Shown here one piece after another: positions 26,936 to 36,269 of a stretch of DNA of 64,000 nt. The stretch spans positions 124,001-188,000 of the forward strand of contig JAMDCP010000007.1 of assembly GCA_023489335.1 (NCBI GenBank). Direction: 5' to 3'. Within the stretch, counting starts at the first letter, position 1. Every line of letters starts with the position of its first letter. Made by a program: the position numbers and the translations under genes. The DNA comes from Deltaproteobacteria bacterium. GTDB lineage: Bacteria > SZUA-79 > Acidulodesulfobacterales > Acidulodesulfobacteraceae. The notes beneath the pieces were generated by a model, which saw only the letters and a list, made by a program, of their open reading frames with translations, searched no databases and was not told the origin of the DNA.

Positions 26936-27948
26936 TATTGCATCATCATAACCGCCATTTCGGCAAGCCTTGTGGAATACCCCCATTCATTGTCATACCA
27001 TGCCAGAACCTTGACAAGGTCGTCCCCTATAACCTTTGTGCTTAAAGAATCGACGGTGGAAGAGTGTGAATCTCCGAGATAATCTATCGAAACTAAGGGT
27101 TCTTTGCTAAAAGCAAGAATTCCTTTTAAATAAGTTTCCGAAGCCTCTTCCAATTTTGAATTTACCTCCAAAACCGAGGTTTTTTTAGAAACCTTGCATA
27201 CCAAATCGTTAATAGATACATCGGGCGTAGGCACCCTTAAAGACATCCCGTCAAGTTTGTCTTTAAGTTCGGGCAACACCTCGCAAAGCGCCTTTGCGGC
27301 GCCGGTTGTCGTAGGAATAATCGAAACGGCGGCGGCCCTTGACCTTCTTAAATCTTTATGCGGCAAATCTAAAATCCTCTGGTCATTGGTGTAAGAATGA
27401 ACAGTGGTCATATTGCCCTTTTCTATCTCAAAATTTTCATGTATTATTTTGGCCACCGGGGCAAGGCAGTTTGTGGTGCAGGATGCCATGGAAACGATGA
27501 AATGCCTGTTTTTATCATACATTTTATCGTTTACTCCAAGAACTATAGTGACATCGGGATCGTGGGCAGGCGCCGAAATTAAAACCTTTTTTGCCCCCGC
27601 CTTAAGATGTTTTGCCGCATCGTCTCTTTTCGTAAAAAGGCCGGTCGATTCGATAACGATATCGACATTTAGATGTTTCCAGAGAAGTTCGGAGGGGTCT
27701 TTTATTGCCGTAATTAAAGTTTCCCTGCTATCCGCAATAATATGGTCAACATCATATCCGACATAAAAATTAGCCTTGCCGTGGACGGAATCGTATTTAA
27801 GAAGATGGGATAGCACTTGCGGGTTGGTAATATCGTTAATTGCGACTATTTCAATATCTTTGCCCTTTGCTATCATATTTTGAAATACCCTGAAAACATT
27901 TCTCCCAATTCTGCCAAATCCATTTATCGCAATTCTTAAATTTGCCAT
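26935..27948 (-). CDS. gap: glyceraldehyde-3-phosphate dehydrogenase
   Basis: NAD(P)-dependent enzyme of central carbon flow. The Rossmann start RIAINGFGRIGRNVFR and the catalytic cysteine in SMASCTTNCLAPVAK are present, as are YDNEWGYS and the arginine-rich HKDLRRSRAA segment. A GGAGGGG ribosome site precedes the ATG. It is co-transcribed with pgk, whose start overlaps its stop. Confidence 0.97.
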   Translation of the reverse strand: MANLRIAINGFGRIGRNVFRVFQNMIAKGKDIEIVAINDITNPQVLSHLLKYDSVHGKANFYVGYDVDHIIADSRETLITAIKDPSELLWKHLNVDIVIESTGLFTKRDDAAKHLKAGAKKVLISAPAHDPDVTIVLGVNDKMYDKNRHFIVSMASCTTNCLAPVAKIIHENFEIEKGNMTTVHSYTNDQRILDLPHKDLRRSRAAAVSIIPTTTGAAKALCEVLPELKDKLDGMSLRVPTPDVSINDLVCKVSKKTSVLEVNSKLEEASETYLKGILAFSKEPLVSIDYLGDSHSSTVDSLSTKVIGDDLVKVLAWYDNEWGYSTRLAEMAVMMMQ

Positions 27949-28010
27949 AAACCCCTCCCTTGCCGTTTATTGAATGTCAAAAATTTTAAACCGTATTTCG
28001 ACGAAACTAT

Positions 28011-28646
28011 TTATCTTTCATGCCTAAAAAATGGACCGTGCCCATGCCTAAATCCGGGACCTTCGCGTTCGGGGCCTCTGCGTCCTGGCCCTTCGCGTCT
28101 CGGACCTTCGTGTTCAAAATGCCTCCTCATTCTCCAGTTTTGGTACGGATGATTGCGGTAAAAACGAATTGCATGGAACCGCCATTCACGGTAACTCCTC
28201 AAAAACATTTGATGCCTTGCCCACCAGCCCGGATGATAAGCCCTGTACCACGGCCCCACATGCATCCTCCACCATACAAAATACGGCCTATAAGCAATTA
28301 CCGGGGGCGGCGGACCAAAAGCTAATATTCCCGGAAGAAAAATCCCCGCAGTTACCGGATACCACGGGCCGGAATATACGCTTGCGTAAACCCAGCCGCC
28401 GTTAAGCCACCTGTAATAATAGCCGTTATATCCATAAATATAGGCGCCAAACCCAGGGGCGTAATATGCGTTTACGCCATTGCCGAATGAAAAAGCAAAA
28501 TTGGGCGAGGCAACGCCGATATTGAAATACCCCTGTGAATACGCAGGCGGATTGTAGTATGCCGCGCATCCGCTTAAAATGAAAACAAATATACCTAAGG
28601 ATGCCATAAATACGAACAACTTTTTGATTCTTTTTTTGGTATTCAT
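28011..28646 (-). CDS. exported lipoprotein rich in Tyr, Trp, His and Arg
   Basis: I do not recognise a named family. The protein has a signal peptide and lipobox ending ILSGC. The middle is rich in Gly, Tyr and Trp (YNGYYYRWLNGGWVYASVYSGPWYP), resembling short Tyr/Gly-rich outer-membrane lipoproteins. The C-terminal 60 residues are Arg, His, Gly and Pro rich with a repeating REGPGRRGPEREGP pattern, matched at the DNA level by short direct repeats. The His/Arg tail could bind metal or anionic polymer; that is inference. It is a single gene between gap and the hydrolase. Confidence 0.65.
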   Translation of the reverse strand: MNTKKRIKKLFVFMASLGIFVFILSGCAAYYNPPAYSQGYFNIGVASPNFAFSFGNGVNAYYAPGFGAYIYGYNGYYYRWLNGGWVYASVYSGPWYPVTAGIFLPGILAFGPPPPVIAYRPYFVWWRMHVGPWYRAYHPGWWARHQMFLRSYREWRFHAIRFYRNHPYQNWRMRRHFEHEGPRREGPGRRGPEREGPGFRHGHGPFFRHER

Positions 28647-28914
28647 GATTTTAACCTCGAATAGCCTCGAAATATTAATTAATTTTTAAGATATTTTGCT
28701 CGCCGCAAAACATGTCATACCCGCGGCATTCCCCGACGGGTATCAGGCATTATTATATATTACAACCATATATAATTACAATATATATTTATTCATGCCT
28801 AATTCTTAACAATTCTACAATAATTATGGTAAAATATAATAAAACCTTTTAATGCCTTTATGCTAAGCTAACATTTTAAGATAATAAATAAAATAAATTT
28901 ATAGGGGGTTTTTT

Positions 28915-29580
28915 ATGTTTAACTATAAAGGACTTGAGATAAAAAGATTTTGCCACGACAGTTTTCTGGTAACGAACGGCAAGATAAATTTATACTTTGA
29001 CCCATTTAAATTGCACGACGGCGAATCTAAAGCGGACTACATTTTCGTATCGCATGAACACTTCGACCATTTTTCTATCGATGACATTCGCAAAATAATA
29101 AAAGATTCCACCGTTTTATTCATGAATAAAATGACGCATAAAGAAATGGGGGCGCCCTTTGATAATAAAGTCGTAATTATTGCCCCGGGCGATTCAATCG
29201 ATTTTAAAGATTTACATATAGAAGGCGTCCCTGCCTATAACATAAACAAATTTCGTGAACCGGGCAAGGTTTATCATCCGAAAGAGGACAAAAAGCTTGG
29301 GTTTATCGTTACTTTTAACGGGGTTAAGATTTATCATACGGGCGACACCGACCATATACCCGAAATGGACAATCTGGCTTCGAAAAATATCGATTTGTTA
29401 TTTATCCCGGTTAGCGGCACATATGTGATGACCTCGTCCGAAGCAATAGGCGCGGCCGAAAAAATCAGGGCGGACATATCGATTCCTATGCATTACGGAA
29501 CTATAGTAGGGGACAGAAAACAGGCCGAAGATTTTAAAGAAGGCTGCCAAAAAAAGGGGTTGAACTCTGTAATTATATAA
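28915..29580 (+). CDS. metal-dependent hydrolase of the UlaG-like/UPF0173 beta-lactamase fold
   Basis: A 221 aa protein with SHEHFDHFS as the metal motif, HTGDTDHIPEM, and a C-terminal MHYGTI histidine, typical of the short L-ascorbate-6-phosphate lactonase-like branch. Its reaction here is unknown. A good ribosome site (aggggg) lies before the ATG. It precedes an HD-GYP gene by about 50 bp on the same strand. Confidence 0.88.
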   Translation: MFNYKGLEIKRFCHDSFLVTNGKINLYFDPFKLHDGESKADYIFVSHEHFDHFSIDDIRKIIKDSTVLFMNKMTHKEMGAPFDNKVVIIAPGDSIDFKDLHIEGVPAYNINKFREPGKVYHPKEDKKLGFIVTFNGVKIYHTGDTDHIPEMDNLASKNIDLLFIPVSGTYVMTSSEAIGAAEKIRADISIPMHYGTIVGDRKQAEDFKEGCQKKGLNSVII

Positions 29581-29628
29581 TTTTAACCGCCCAACATGCG
29601 CGACCTTAGAAAAGGAGGATTCCCCTGC

Positions 29629-30579
29629 ATGGAAAAAAAAGAAAATTATCTTCCGATATTAATCGAAAGCCTGATTTTTGGCAAAAACTCCGACTACCCC
29701 CTCTACATAAAATCGGGGGATAACTATATTTTATATAGGGCAAAAGCCCTCATATTTTCTCAAAACGATGCTTTAAGATTAAAAAACAACGGCGTAGGCC
29801 ATCTTTACATTAAAGGAGAGGATAAAGAAAAATATGACGACGATATAATGGAACATATGGAAAGCATCGTAAATTCAACAGATTTGAATTTAGAAGAAAA
29901 GGCTGTAAAAATTTATATTTATTCCAAGGTTTACGCAGAATATCTTATAACAACGGGAAATCTTAAGGATAATCAGGAAAATGTCAAAAAAACCATCGAA
30001 ACCACCATCGATTATCTTTTAATTAGTGAATTTGCTTTTATGAATCTTCTAAATCTTTCGGATTACGATTATAATGAGGTAAGCCACGGGATTAATGTTA
30101 GTATTTATGCCATGTCTTTGGCAAACAGGCTTGGCTTTACCAATAAAATTTCACTTTTTGAAATCGGCTTATCGGGGCTTATACACGATATCGGAAAATT
30201 AAAATTTCCCAGAGCGCTTTTGTCAAAAAGGGATTTAGGGGTTGAGGAACTTAACGAAATCCAAAAACACCCTATATATTCAAAAGAGATTGCGCTGCAA
30301 AACGATATGCGGAATAATGATGTTATTAACGGCATTTTGGACCATCACGAAGCTTCAAACGGCTCTGGTTATCCGTTCGGCAAGATAGAAGAAGATATTT
30401 CGACTTACGGAAAGATTTTAATAATTGCCAACAAATTCGATTCCCTTACAAGAAACAGGCCGTATAGAATAAAATTAAGCATGCCGGATGCCTTAAACCA
30501 GATGAATTTAAATAATGATCTTTATAATAACGCGTTCTTAAGGGAATTTACCCTGCTTATGTCAAAAAAGATTAGCTAA
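29629..30579 (+). CDS. HD-GYP domain protein, probable cyclic-di-GMP phosphodiesterase
   Basis: The C-terminal half carries the HD-GYP signature: HDIGKLKFPRALLSK, then ILDHHEASNGSGYP and ANKFDSLTRNRPYR. These proteins hydrolyse cyclic-di-GMP. The N-terminal 130 residues look like the PilZ-like/DUF3391-type sensing region often seen in such proteins, without a receiver. I chose the ATG at 29629 because aaaggagg sits at proper distance; the track ORF start at 29596 lies upstream of that site. Confidence 0.9.
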   Translation: MEKKENYLPILIESLIFGKNSDYPLYIKSGDNYILYRAKALIFSQNDALRLKNNGVGHLYIKGEDKEKYDDDIMEHMESIVNSTDLNLEEKAVKIYIYSKVYAEYLITTGNLKDNQENVKKTIETTIDYLLISEFAFMNLLNLSDYDYNEVSHGINVSIYAMSLANRLGFTNKISLFEIGLSGLIHDIGKLKFPRALLSKRDLGVEELNEIQKHPIYSKEIALQNDMRNNDVINGILDHHEASNGSGYPFGKIEEDISTYGKILIIANKFDSLTRNRPYRIKLSMPDALNQMNLNNDLYNNAFLREFTLLMSKKIS

Positions 30580-30610
30580 GGAAGAATTCTTTGCGGGAAG
30601 AGGTCAACAA

Positions 30611-30696
30611 TGGTGCCGAAGGCCGGAATCGAACCGGCACGGATATTATCCACCACCCCCTCAAGATGGCGTGTCTACCAATTCCACCACTTCGGC
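30611..30696 (-). tRNA. tRNA-Leu (anticodon GAG)
   Basis: The reverse strand folds as a long-variable-arm tRNA. The acceptor arms are GCCGAAG and CTTCGGC. The anticodon stem CCATC/GGTGG holds the loop TTGAGGG with anticodon GAG, reading CUC and CUU. The T arm is GCCGG-TTCGATT-CCGGC, and CCA is encoded at the 3' end. All parts are intact. Confidence 0.96.
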
Positions 30697-30724
30697 GTTA
30701 AAGATATCTAATTTATTTTTTAAA

Positions 30725-30830
30725 TTCCCCTTTTTTAAAAGGGGTGATATATTCACCTGTACAATTGTCAAGGCATGCCCTTGACGCAGGTGAATATGCC
30801 GCCCGTGGCGGACTGACGGGGTATTTATAA
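30725..30830. repeat. dispersed palindromic element, copy 2
   Basis: Begins ttccccttttttaaaaggggtg and ends gacggggtatttataa, like copies 1 and 3. The core holds nested inverted pairs: tattcacctg with caggtgaata, gtcaagg with ccttgac around catg, and gccgcc with ggcgga. It fills much of the space between tRNA-Leu and secG. Confidence 0.75.
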
Positions 30831-30861
30831 AATAAATCGGATACCTTTTTATTTATTTAAT

Positions 30862-31209
30862 TTATTTAACCGTTTTTAATGGCTTCTTAGCCAGGGCTTT
30901 TGGAGCAGGCTTGGCAACCTTTTTAACTAAAGACGGTTTTTCCGCCTTTTTAATGTAGCTTTTAATTGCGATGGGGCTTACCTGCTTAGCCGAAATGTAA
31001 GATATCAGAAATGCCGAAGCCATAAAAATTACAGCCAAAACGGCGGTAGTTTTGGTTAAAAAATTACCCGCGCCGGAGGCTCCAAATATCGTTTGAGAAC
31101 TCCCACCGAATACGGCGCCCATTTCCTGGCCTTTGCCCTGCTGCATAAGAATAACGATAACTAAAAAAACGGCAGAAACTATTAATATAATCGTCAAAAA
31201 TTCTATCAT
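30862..31209 (-). CDS. secG: preprotein translocase subunit SecG
   Basis: A small inner-membrane part of the SecYEG channel. Two membrane segments are visible, with the typical loop VILMQQGKGQEMGAVFGGSSQTIFGASGAGNFLTK between them. The C-terminus is extended by a lysine/alanine/proline-rich tail (KKVAKPAPKALAKK), common in longer SecG proteins. It stands alone between a repeat and an exported DsrE-like gene. Confidence 0.95.
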   Translation of the reverse strand: MIEFLTIILIVSAVFLVIVILMQQGKGQEMGAVFGGSSQTIFGASGAGNFLTKTTAVLAVIFMASAFLISYISAKQVSPIAIKSYIKKAEKPSLVKKVAKPAPKALAKKPLKTVK

Positions 31210-31266
31210 GATGAAGTTATATTAATAAAATATGGTATAAAAGTCAACCGCAAAATTTAACTTACA

Positions 31267-31860
31267 TTACGGCTTCAAAAAAGCCCACCCCTCGGCTTCC
31301 CTGATAACTATTTCGCCCTGAGCCGATGGAACCATCTTTACGAATGGATAAAGTTTTGACGGTGGAATATGGAGTTCATATAAAGTATTAGCGCATTCGG
31401 CAATTTCGACGCCCTCTTTTTTTAATCCAAGAAGCGCTTTTTTAAAACCGTTTCCCTTAAAGTAAATATGGACTCCAGGACTAAATGCAAGGAGTTCGAC
31501 CCTGATATGCCCTTTTACCCTTGGATCGTTCAGTAAATTTTCAATGTTTTTTATCGTCTTCTTCATTCTACCTTTATTGTTTACATCTATTACATAAAGA
31601 GCTTTATATACCTTGCCTGAAACCGGCATGGCTCCCATAGTAAAAGGTGGTTTAGAAGCGGCATTTGGAAAATATGTTCTTGTTCCGTTTACATTATGCC
31701 AGCCGCGAATCTTACGAATATGGTTCTCATAATAGTGTTTTAAATATAAGGAAACCCCGCTGCCGTTAGCGCCGTTAGCCGAAGCATAGGAACATGCGAT
31801 TAAATTAACCGCAACTGCCGCAACAATTGCATATAAAAAAATGGAAATAGCCTTACTCAT
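31267..31860 (-). CDS. exported DsrE-family protein
   Basis: The N-terminus is a signal peptide with a possible lipobox (LIAC at residues 20-23) or an AxA site soon after. The mature part matches the DsrE/DsrF-like fold: YVIDVNNKGRMKKTIKNIENLL, VELLAFSPGVHIYF, LKKEGVEIAECANTL and the C-terminal VPSAQGEIVIREAEGWAFLKP. Cytoplasmic DsrE proteins carry sulfur on a cysteine; a cysteine is present in AECANTL. An exported copy might handle periplasmic sulfur species, but this is inference. A strong ribosome site (GGGAGG) precedes the ATG. Confidence 0.78.
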   Translation of the reverse strand: MSKAISIFLYAIVAAVAVNLIACSYASANGANGSGVSLYLKHYYENHIRKIRGWHNVNGTRTYFPNAASKPPFTMGAMPVSGKVYKALYVIDVNNKGRMKKTIKNIENLLNDPRVKGHIRVELLAFSPGVHIYFKGNGFKKALLGLKKEGVEIAECANTLYELHIPPSKLYPFVKMVPSAQGEIVIREAEGWAFLKP

Positions 31861-32032
31861 AATTCCTCCCGCTAATTTCTATTTTATTAAGAATATTAAT
31901 TTCATATATATATGAGGAATAATGGCATATATTGCACTCTTTGTCAATACGATTTTTTCACCCCCCCAATCCCGATTCAGGGTTTAAGATTAATCTCTTT
32001 AAAAAATCTACTTTTTATTATAAAATTTAAAT

Positions 32033-33028
32033 ATGGAAAAAGATATTCTCGTCTATTTTTTTTACGGGGAAGACGGCTTTAGAATTACTAAGGAAATAGA
32101 AAAAATAAAATCCGGAATATTAAAAAAAGACCAGATGGATTTTAATTTTGACAGGCTCATATCCCCATCCCCCCTCGACTTTTTAACCATAGCCGACAGT
32201 TATCCCGTGCTTTCGGAAAAAAGGGTTATACAGGTAGAAGATTTTGAAGACTCGTTTCTTAATGATACGGGACTGCTTGATTACTTAAACTCCCCGTCCC
32301 CGGCAACGGTAATCATATTTTATGATAAAAGCGCGAAAATTAACGAGAATATTAAATTTTTTAAGGAATTAAAAGCCAAAAATTATTTTAAACTTCATAA
32401 AATTAGGCTTCTATATGAAAATGAACTTTTACCTTACATTAAAAACTTATCCAAAGAAAAAGGCATAAAAATTTCTGATGAAGCAATATATTACCTCATC
32501 AGATATACGGGTAATAATACTTTAAATATCGACAACGAACTTAACAAAATAGCCTCGGGGATTAAAACCGAAAACGAATCGAAAGAACTTTCCGTTGACG
32601 AATTAAAAAAGGTTCTTGCTTTTTCAAAAACATTCAATATTTTTGATTTTATCGATAAAATATTTGATAAGGATACAAGGGGGGCATTTGGGGTATTTGG
32701 CGTTATTTATAATAACGGGGAAGAACCGGTAAAAATTACATCGGTATTATATAATGAGGTAAGAAAACTTCATAAAGCAAAGGTACAGGAATCTTCGGGT
32801 ATGGATTTCGAAACCATTTTACGGATAAACTCCGTTCTGCCTTTTCTCAAAAAGAAATTTCTAAAAAATCTATCTTTATTTTCTGTTTATGAACTTAAAA
32901 GAATTATGGAGCTGCTGGAAGAAACGGACTTTAGGCTTAAAACAACATCATTTCCCCAAAACCTGATATTCGAAGAATTTATCTTTAAACTTAATTTTTT
33001 AAATAACCCCAAAAACAGGCATATTTGA
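32033..33028 (+). CDS. holA: DNA polymerase III delta subunit
   Basis: The clamp-loader delta subunit opens the sliding clamp. The N-terminal VYFFYGEDGFRITKEIEKIK and the RVIQVEDFEDSF and FYDKSAKINENIKFFKELK segments fit HolA; LIRYTGNNTLNIDNELNKIA is the second-domain block. Length 331 aa is typical. It converges on rpsT with an 7 bp gap, the frequent holA-rpsT pairing. Confidence 0.9.
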   Translation: MEKDILVYFFYGEDGFRITKEIEKIKSGILKKDQMDFNFDRLISPSPLDFLTIADSYPVLSEKRVIQVEDFEDSFLNDTGLLDYLNSPSPATVIIFYDKSAKINENIKFFKELKAKNYFKLHKIRLLYENELLPYIKNLSKEKGIKISDEAIYYLIRYTGNNTLNIDNELNKIASGIKTENESKELSVDELKKVLAFSKTFNIFDFIDKIFDKDTRGAFGVFGVIYNNGEEPVKITSVLYNEVRKLHKAKVQESSGMDFETILRINSVLPFLKKKFLKNLSLFSVYELKRIMELLEETDFRLKTTSFPQNLIFEEFIFKLNFLNNPKNRHI

Positions 33029-33035
33029 TTTATTT

Positions 33036-33299
33036 TTATTTAATCGAGTTATGAATCTTGGCCAGCGCCGAGATTTTCCTTGAGGCATTATTCTTATGAA
33101 TTACCTTTTTGGATGCCAGATTCATGATATAAGACACATTCAGCTTAAAAAGTTCCAGAGCCTTTTCTTTGTCGTTTTGAGAAACAGACTCTTTAAACTT
33201 TTTAATATTAGTCTTCATTCTTGAAAGATCGCTTGTATTGCGCAAAGTCCTTTTTTTCGTTTGCCTTGCCCTTTTCTCAGCCGATTTATGATTTGCCAT
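33036..33299 (-). CDS. rpsT: 30S ribosomal protein S20
   Basis: An 87 aa basic helical protein starting MANHKSAEKRARQTKKRTLRN and ending in the typical KKVIHKNNASRKISALAK. S20 binds 16S rRNA early in assembly. It is a single gene transcribed toward holA. Confidence 0.97.
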   Translation of the reverse strand: MANHKSAEKRARQTKKRTLRNTSDLSRMKTNIKKFKESVSQNDKEKALELFKLNVSYIMNLASKKVIHKNNASRKISALAKIHNSIK

Positions 33300-33407
33300 A
33301 ATTACTCCTACGAATTTATAGATTTAAAATATTTAAATTTAAGCATTAAATTTTAACAAACTTTTTATTTAAAATCAAACAAAAAATAAAGATGCAATAA
33401 CTCCTTC

Positions 33408-33962
33408 TCAGTCGCCCTGTAATTCTATTATAATATCCGCAGCTTCTTTTAAGCCTGAAACATAAAAATCCGGAATTATATTTTCGTCATGTTCGTACAT
33501 CGAATTTTTTATGTAAAACGACCTTAAACCGGAATTTTTTGCAAGAAGAATATCGCTGTCCTTGTCTCCAACCATAAACGATTTATTAATATCGATGCCA
33601 AACTTTTCTACGCCCTTAACCACCATCCCCAAATCGGGCTTTCTGCAAGAGCATTTAATATTATAAGGCTCTACGCTTCCATTTTCATGGTGGGGGCAAA
33701 AATATAAATCGTCTATCGCAATACCGTTAGTTTCATAAACCTTTATTAATCTTTTATTAACTCTTTCCAAATCATCTACAGTGAAAAAACCCTTTGCAAT
33801 ACCCGCCTGATTTGTAACTATTATGAGCAAAAACCCAATTTTCTTTAAATTCTTTAATGCCTCTATCGTGTGCGGCATTAAAATTATATCGTCTGGATTT
33901 TTTAAATAGCCGACATCTTTAATCAGGACGCCGTCCCTGTCTAAGAATACGCATTTTTCCAT
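33408..33962 (-). CDS. gmhB: D-glycero-D-manno-heptose 1,7-bisphosphate 7-phosphatase
   Basis: A HAD-superfamily phosphatase in ADP-heptose synthesis for the LPS inner core. The nucleophile motif FLDRDGVLIKD, VTNQAGIAKG, the zinc loop CPHHENGSVEPYNIKCSCRKP and VGDKDSDILLAKNSG are all present. It follows the acyltransferase gene by 5 bp in an envelope cluster with lpxK. Confidence 0.93.
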   Translation of the reverse strand: MEKCVFLDRDGVLIKDVGYLKNPDDIILMPHTIEALKNLKKIGFLLIIVTNQAGIAKGFFTVDDLERVNKRLIKVYETNGIAIDDLYFCPHHENGSVEPYNIKCSCRKPDLGMVVKGVEKFGIDINKSFMVGDKDSDILLAKNSGLRSFYIKNSMYEHDENIIPDFYVSGLKEAADIIIELQGD

Positions 33963-33967
33963 ATATT

Positions 33968-34876
33968 TTATTTATCGGAACCCGGTCTTGTTTTCCACCT
34001 GTTGTGAATCCAAAACCACTGCTCGGGATAATCTTTAATTATGTTTTCTATCGTTTCATTGAACATTTTTAAGATGTTCATCATATCGGTCTTTCTGTCT
34101 CCGGTATAGGTTATCTCAAGGGGTTTCCCGATTATCAGTTTATGTTTTTTAAAATTGCCGTCCTTAATTCTGACGATAAAAGCCGGAATGACCGGGACTT
34201 TTGTCTTTGCGGCAATATTCGCCATACCAGGCATAGTGCAGGCTTTAACGCCAAAAAAATCTACAAATACGCCTATCCGTTTCGAAGCATTCTCGTCCGG
34301 CAAAAATCCGACCATTTCATTTTTATTTAATGCCGATATTATGCTTTTAATAGCATTTTCTCTGTTATATATTACCTTATTCCCTGAGTTTGTCCTTAAT
34401 CCATAAAGAATTTTTTCTATGTAAAGATTATCTAACGGCCTTGCTAAAACATTACCGGGATAGCCTTTCAGGCTGAAAGTTTTTGCCAAAAGCTCCCAAT
34501 TGCCGAAGTGAGCGGTTAAAAGAAGTATTCCCTGCTTTTTGTAAATATCTTTTAATACGCTTATGTCCGACTCCACAAAATCATCTATGTTTTTACTATT
34601 ATACCTGTTTAACCTAAAAATCTCAACGAAAACCATGCCGAGATTTTTATAAAAATTAATGCAAATATCGTTTAACTCTTCCCCTTTTTTGTCGGGAAAG
34701 GCAATGGTTAAATTATTAATCGTATTCTTTGCATGTTTTTTATCGATTTTATAAAATATTATTCCTAAAATCCTGCCTAATTTTAACGCTAAACCAGAGG
34801 GAATAATGTTTATAAAAAGATAAAACCCGTAAACCGCGATAAATTCGATATATAATAAAACTCTGTTTTTCTTCAT
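33968..34876 (-). CDS. LpxL/HtrB-type lysophospholipid acyltransferase
   Basis: A membrane-associated acyltransferase of the lipid A late acylation family. The catalytic HX4E-type motif appears as TAHFGNWELLAK, with the second block LPDENASKRIGVFVDFFG and the C-terminal PEQWFWIHNRWKTRP. The N-terminus has one membrane segment. It lies between lpxK and gmhB, supporting a role in lipid A. Whether it adds a lauroyl- or other acyl group is not visible. Confidence 0.92.
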   Translation of the reverse strand: MKKNRVLLYIEFIAVYGFYLFINIIPSGLALKLGRILGIIFYKIDKKHAKNTINNLTIAFPDKKGEELNDICINFYKNLGMVFVEIFRLNRYNSKNIDDFVESDISVLKDIYKKQGILLLTAHFGNWELLAKTFSLKGYPGNVLARPLDNLYIEKILYGLRTNSGNKVIYNRENAIKSIISALNKNEMVGFLPDENASKRIGVFVDFFGVKACTMPGMANIAAKTKVPVIPAFIVRIKDGNFKKHKLIIGKPLEITYTGDRKTDMMNILKMFNETIENIIKDYPEQWFWIHNRWKTRPGSDK

Positions 34877-34883
34877 CTTTTGT

Positions 34884-36256
34884 TTAATTTTTAATTATAT
34901 AAGGAATCGATTCCGGATTAGTTTTTTCTACATATTTTTTATAACTATCGTAAATAAACCCAAAAAATAATTTATCTATAACCAGCTCAAAATCCAGATA
35001 ATAAACCTTTTCTATAATATCCTTATAATCTTCTTGTCCGCCAAACTTTTTTAATTTAACATAATCTTTTAAAGTTGTTATAATGATATACGGGTTATTA
35101 AGATTTACGGCGCTCTTTAGCAGGATTAAATCCTGTTCCGCATATCTATGGTGGTCTTCAAATTCAAACTTGCCGCCTATTTTAATCCCGCAACTAATTA
35201 AATTATCGTAAAAGTAATCGGGATTTCCGATTGCGCAGACGGTTAATATCTGCATCTGATTATCCTTGAGGCTGTCAAAACTCAATGGTTTTTGCGCACC
35301 GCCTCCGCCTAAAAGATTGACAGGCTTATAATAAGAATAGAATATGGGGCAGGATTTATTAAATTTTCTAATATCTTTTTCCAAATTTTGAACGGCTATT
35401 TTTGCAATATCGCCGGTTTGTTCGGTATTTTTGGTTATAATTATAATATCGGCATATTTAAGGGCAGCTAAAGGCTCCCTTAAAACCCCCGCAGGAATAA
35501 CATTTTGATTGAAAATATCCTTAGTCCTGTCTATCAGGACTATATTTAAATTCTTTTTGATATTTAAAGCGGTAAACCCGTCATCTAAGACGGCAATCTT
35601 TTTATATTCTTCATATTTGTCGTGAACATCTTTATACAAGCAATGACCCGAAAAATTATGCCCTGCATCAACGGGTAGGTTTGCGCTTAAATCTACCTTT
35701 TCGCCCAAGGGTTTTGCTGGATCTAAATTTGAAAATACATTAAGATTTTCGGCAAGATTATAATATATGTTATCCTCCGCCGAACAAACTTTTGCGGCCG
35801 ATAACCGGTTTTTGGAAACTATGACGGGTATGTGAATCTTTTTTGCCCTAAACCTCTCGACTAAAAGAATTACCTCGTCTGGAAGCTTTTGCCGTGCATC
35901 CTCAAGCTCATATTCCCAGCCGGCAATATAGATTTTTTTTTTAAACGGCCTTTGTAGCCCCTGCTTATGATACAGGGCTTTAAACCCTGTCCGTACAGGT
36001 ATTCGGCAATCGTATAGGAAAAAGGGGTTTTTCCGGCCCCGCCCAAATTAATATTGCCTATGCTAACCGTAAACATACCCGGTTCTTTCGCTTTAAAAAT
36101 AAAAGACCGGTTATATAATGCTCTTTTTGTTTTTGTAAAAAGAATAACCGCATAAGATATTAAAAATAAGGGAAGTTTAAGGAGAAACTTAAAGAAATTA
36201 AAACCGTCCTTGCTATTATTAAGAAAGTTAAGGATGTATTTGTGTGCCTTTTTCAT
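34884..36256 (-). pseudogene. lpxK: tetraacyldisaccharide 4'-kinase split by a frameshift
   Basis: LpxK phosphorylates the lipid A disaccharide and is essential in most LPS-bearing bacteria. The N-terminal frame (from 36256) has the P-loop NINLGGAGKTPF and ISRGYKGRLKKK; the C-terminal frame has VLDDGF, PAGVLREPLAALKYAD and a normal end. Between them is an A10 run (35933-35942) where the frame shifts. Adding one A rejoins them as KKIYIAGWEYELEDARQKLPDE and so on, without any stop, giving about 457 aa. The track ORFs 35870-36256 and 34884-35708 are these two halves. It may be a sequencing error, a true break, or a slippage site. Confidence 0.85.
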
Positions 36257-36269
36257 AAAATTATTTGCC

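Noticed and set aside
34884-35708. Separate 274 aa gene after the lpxK start
   Set aside because: It is the C-terminal part of lpxK in the shifted frame; its start is an internal TTG with no ribosome site, and the frame is open well upstream of it.
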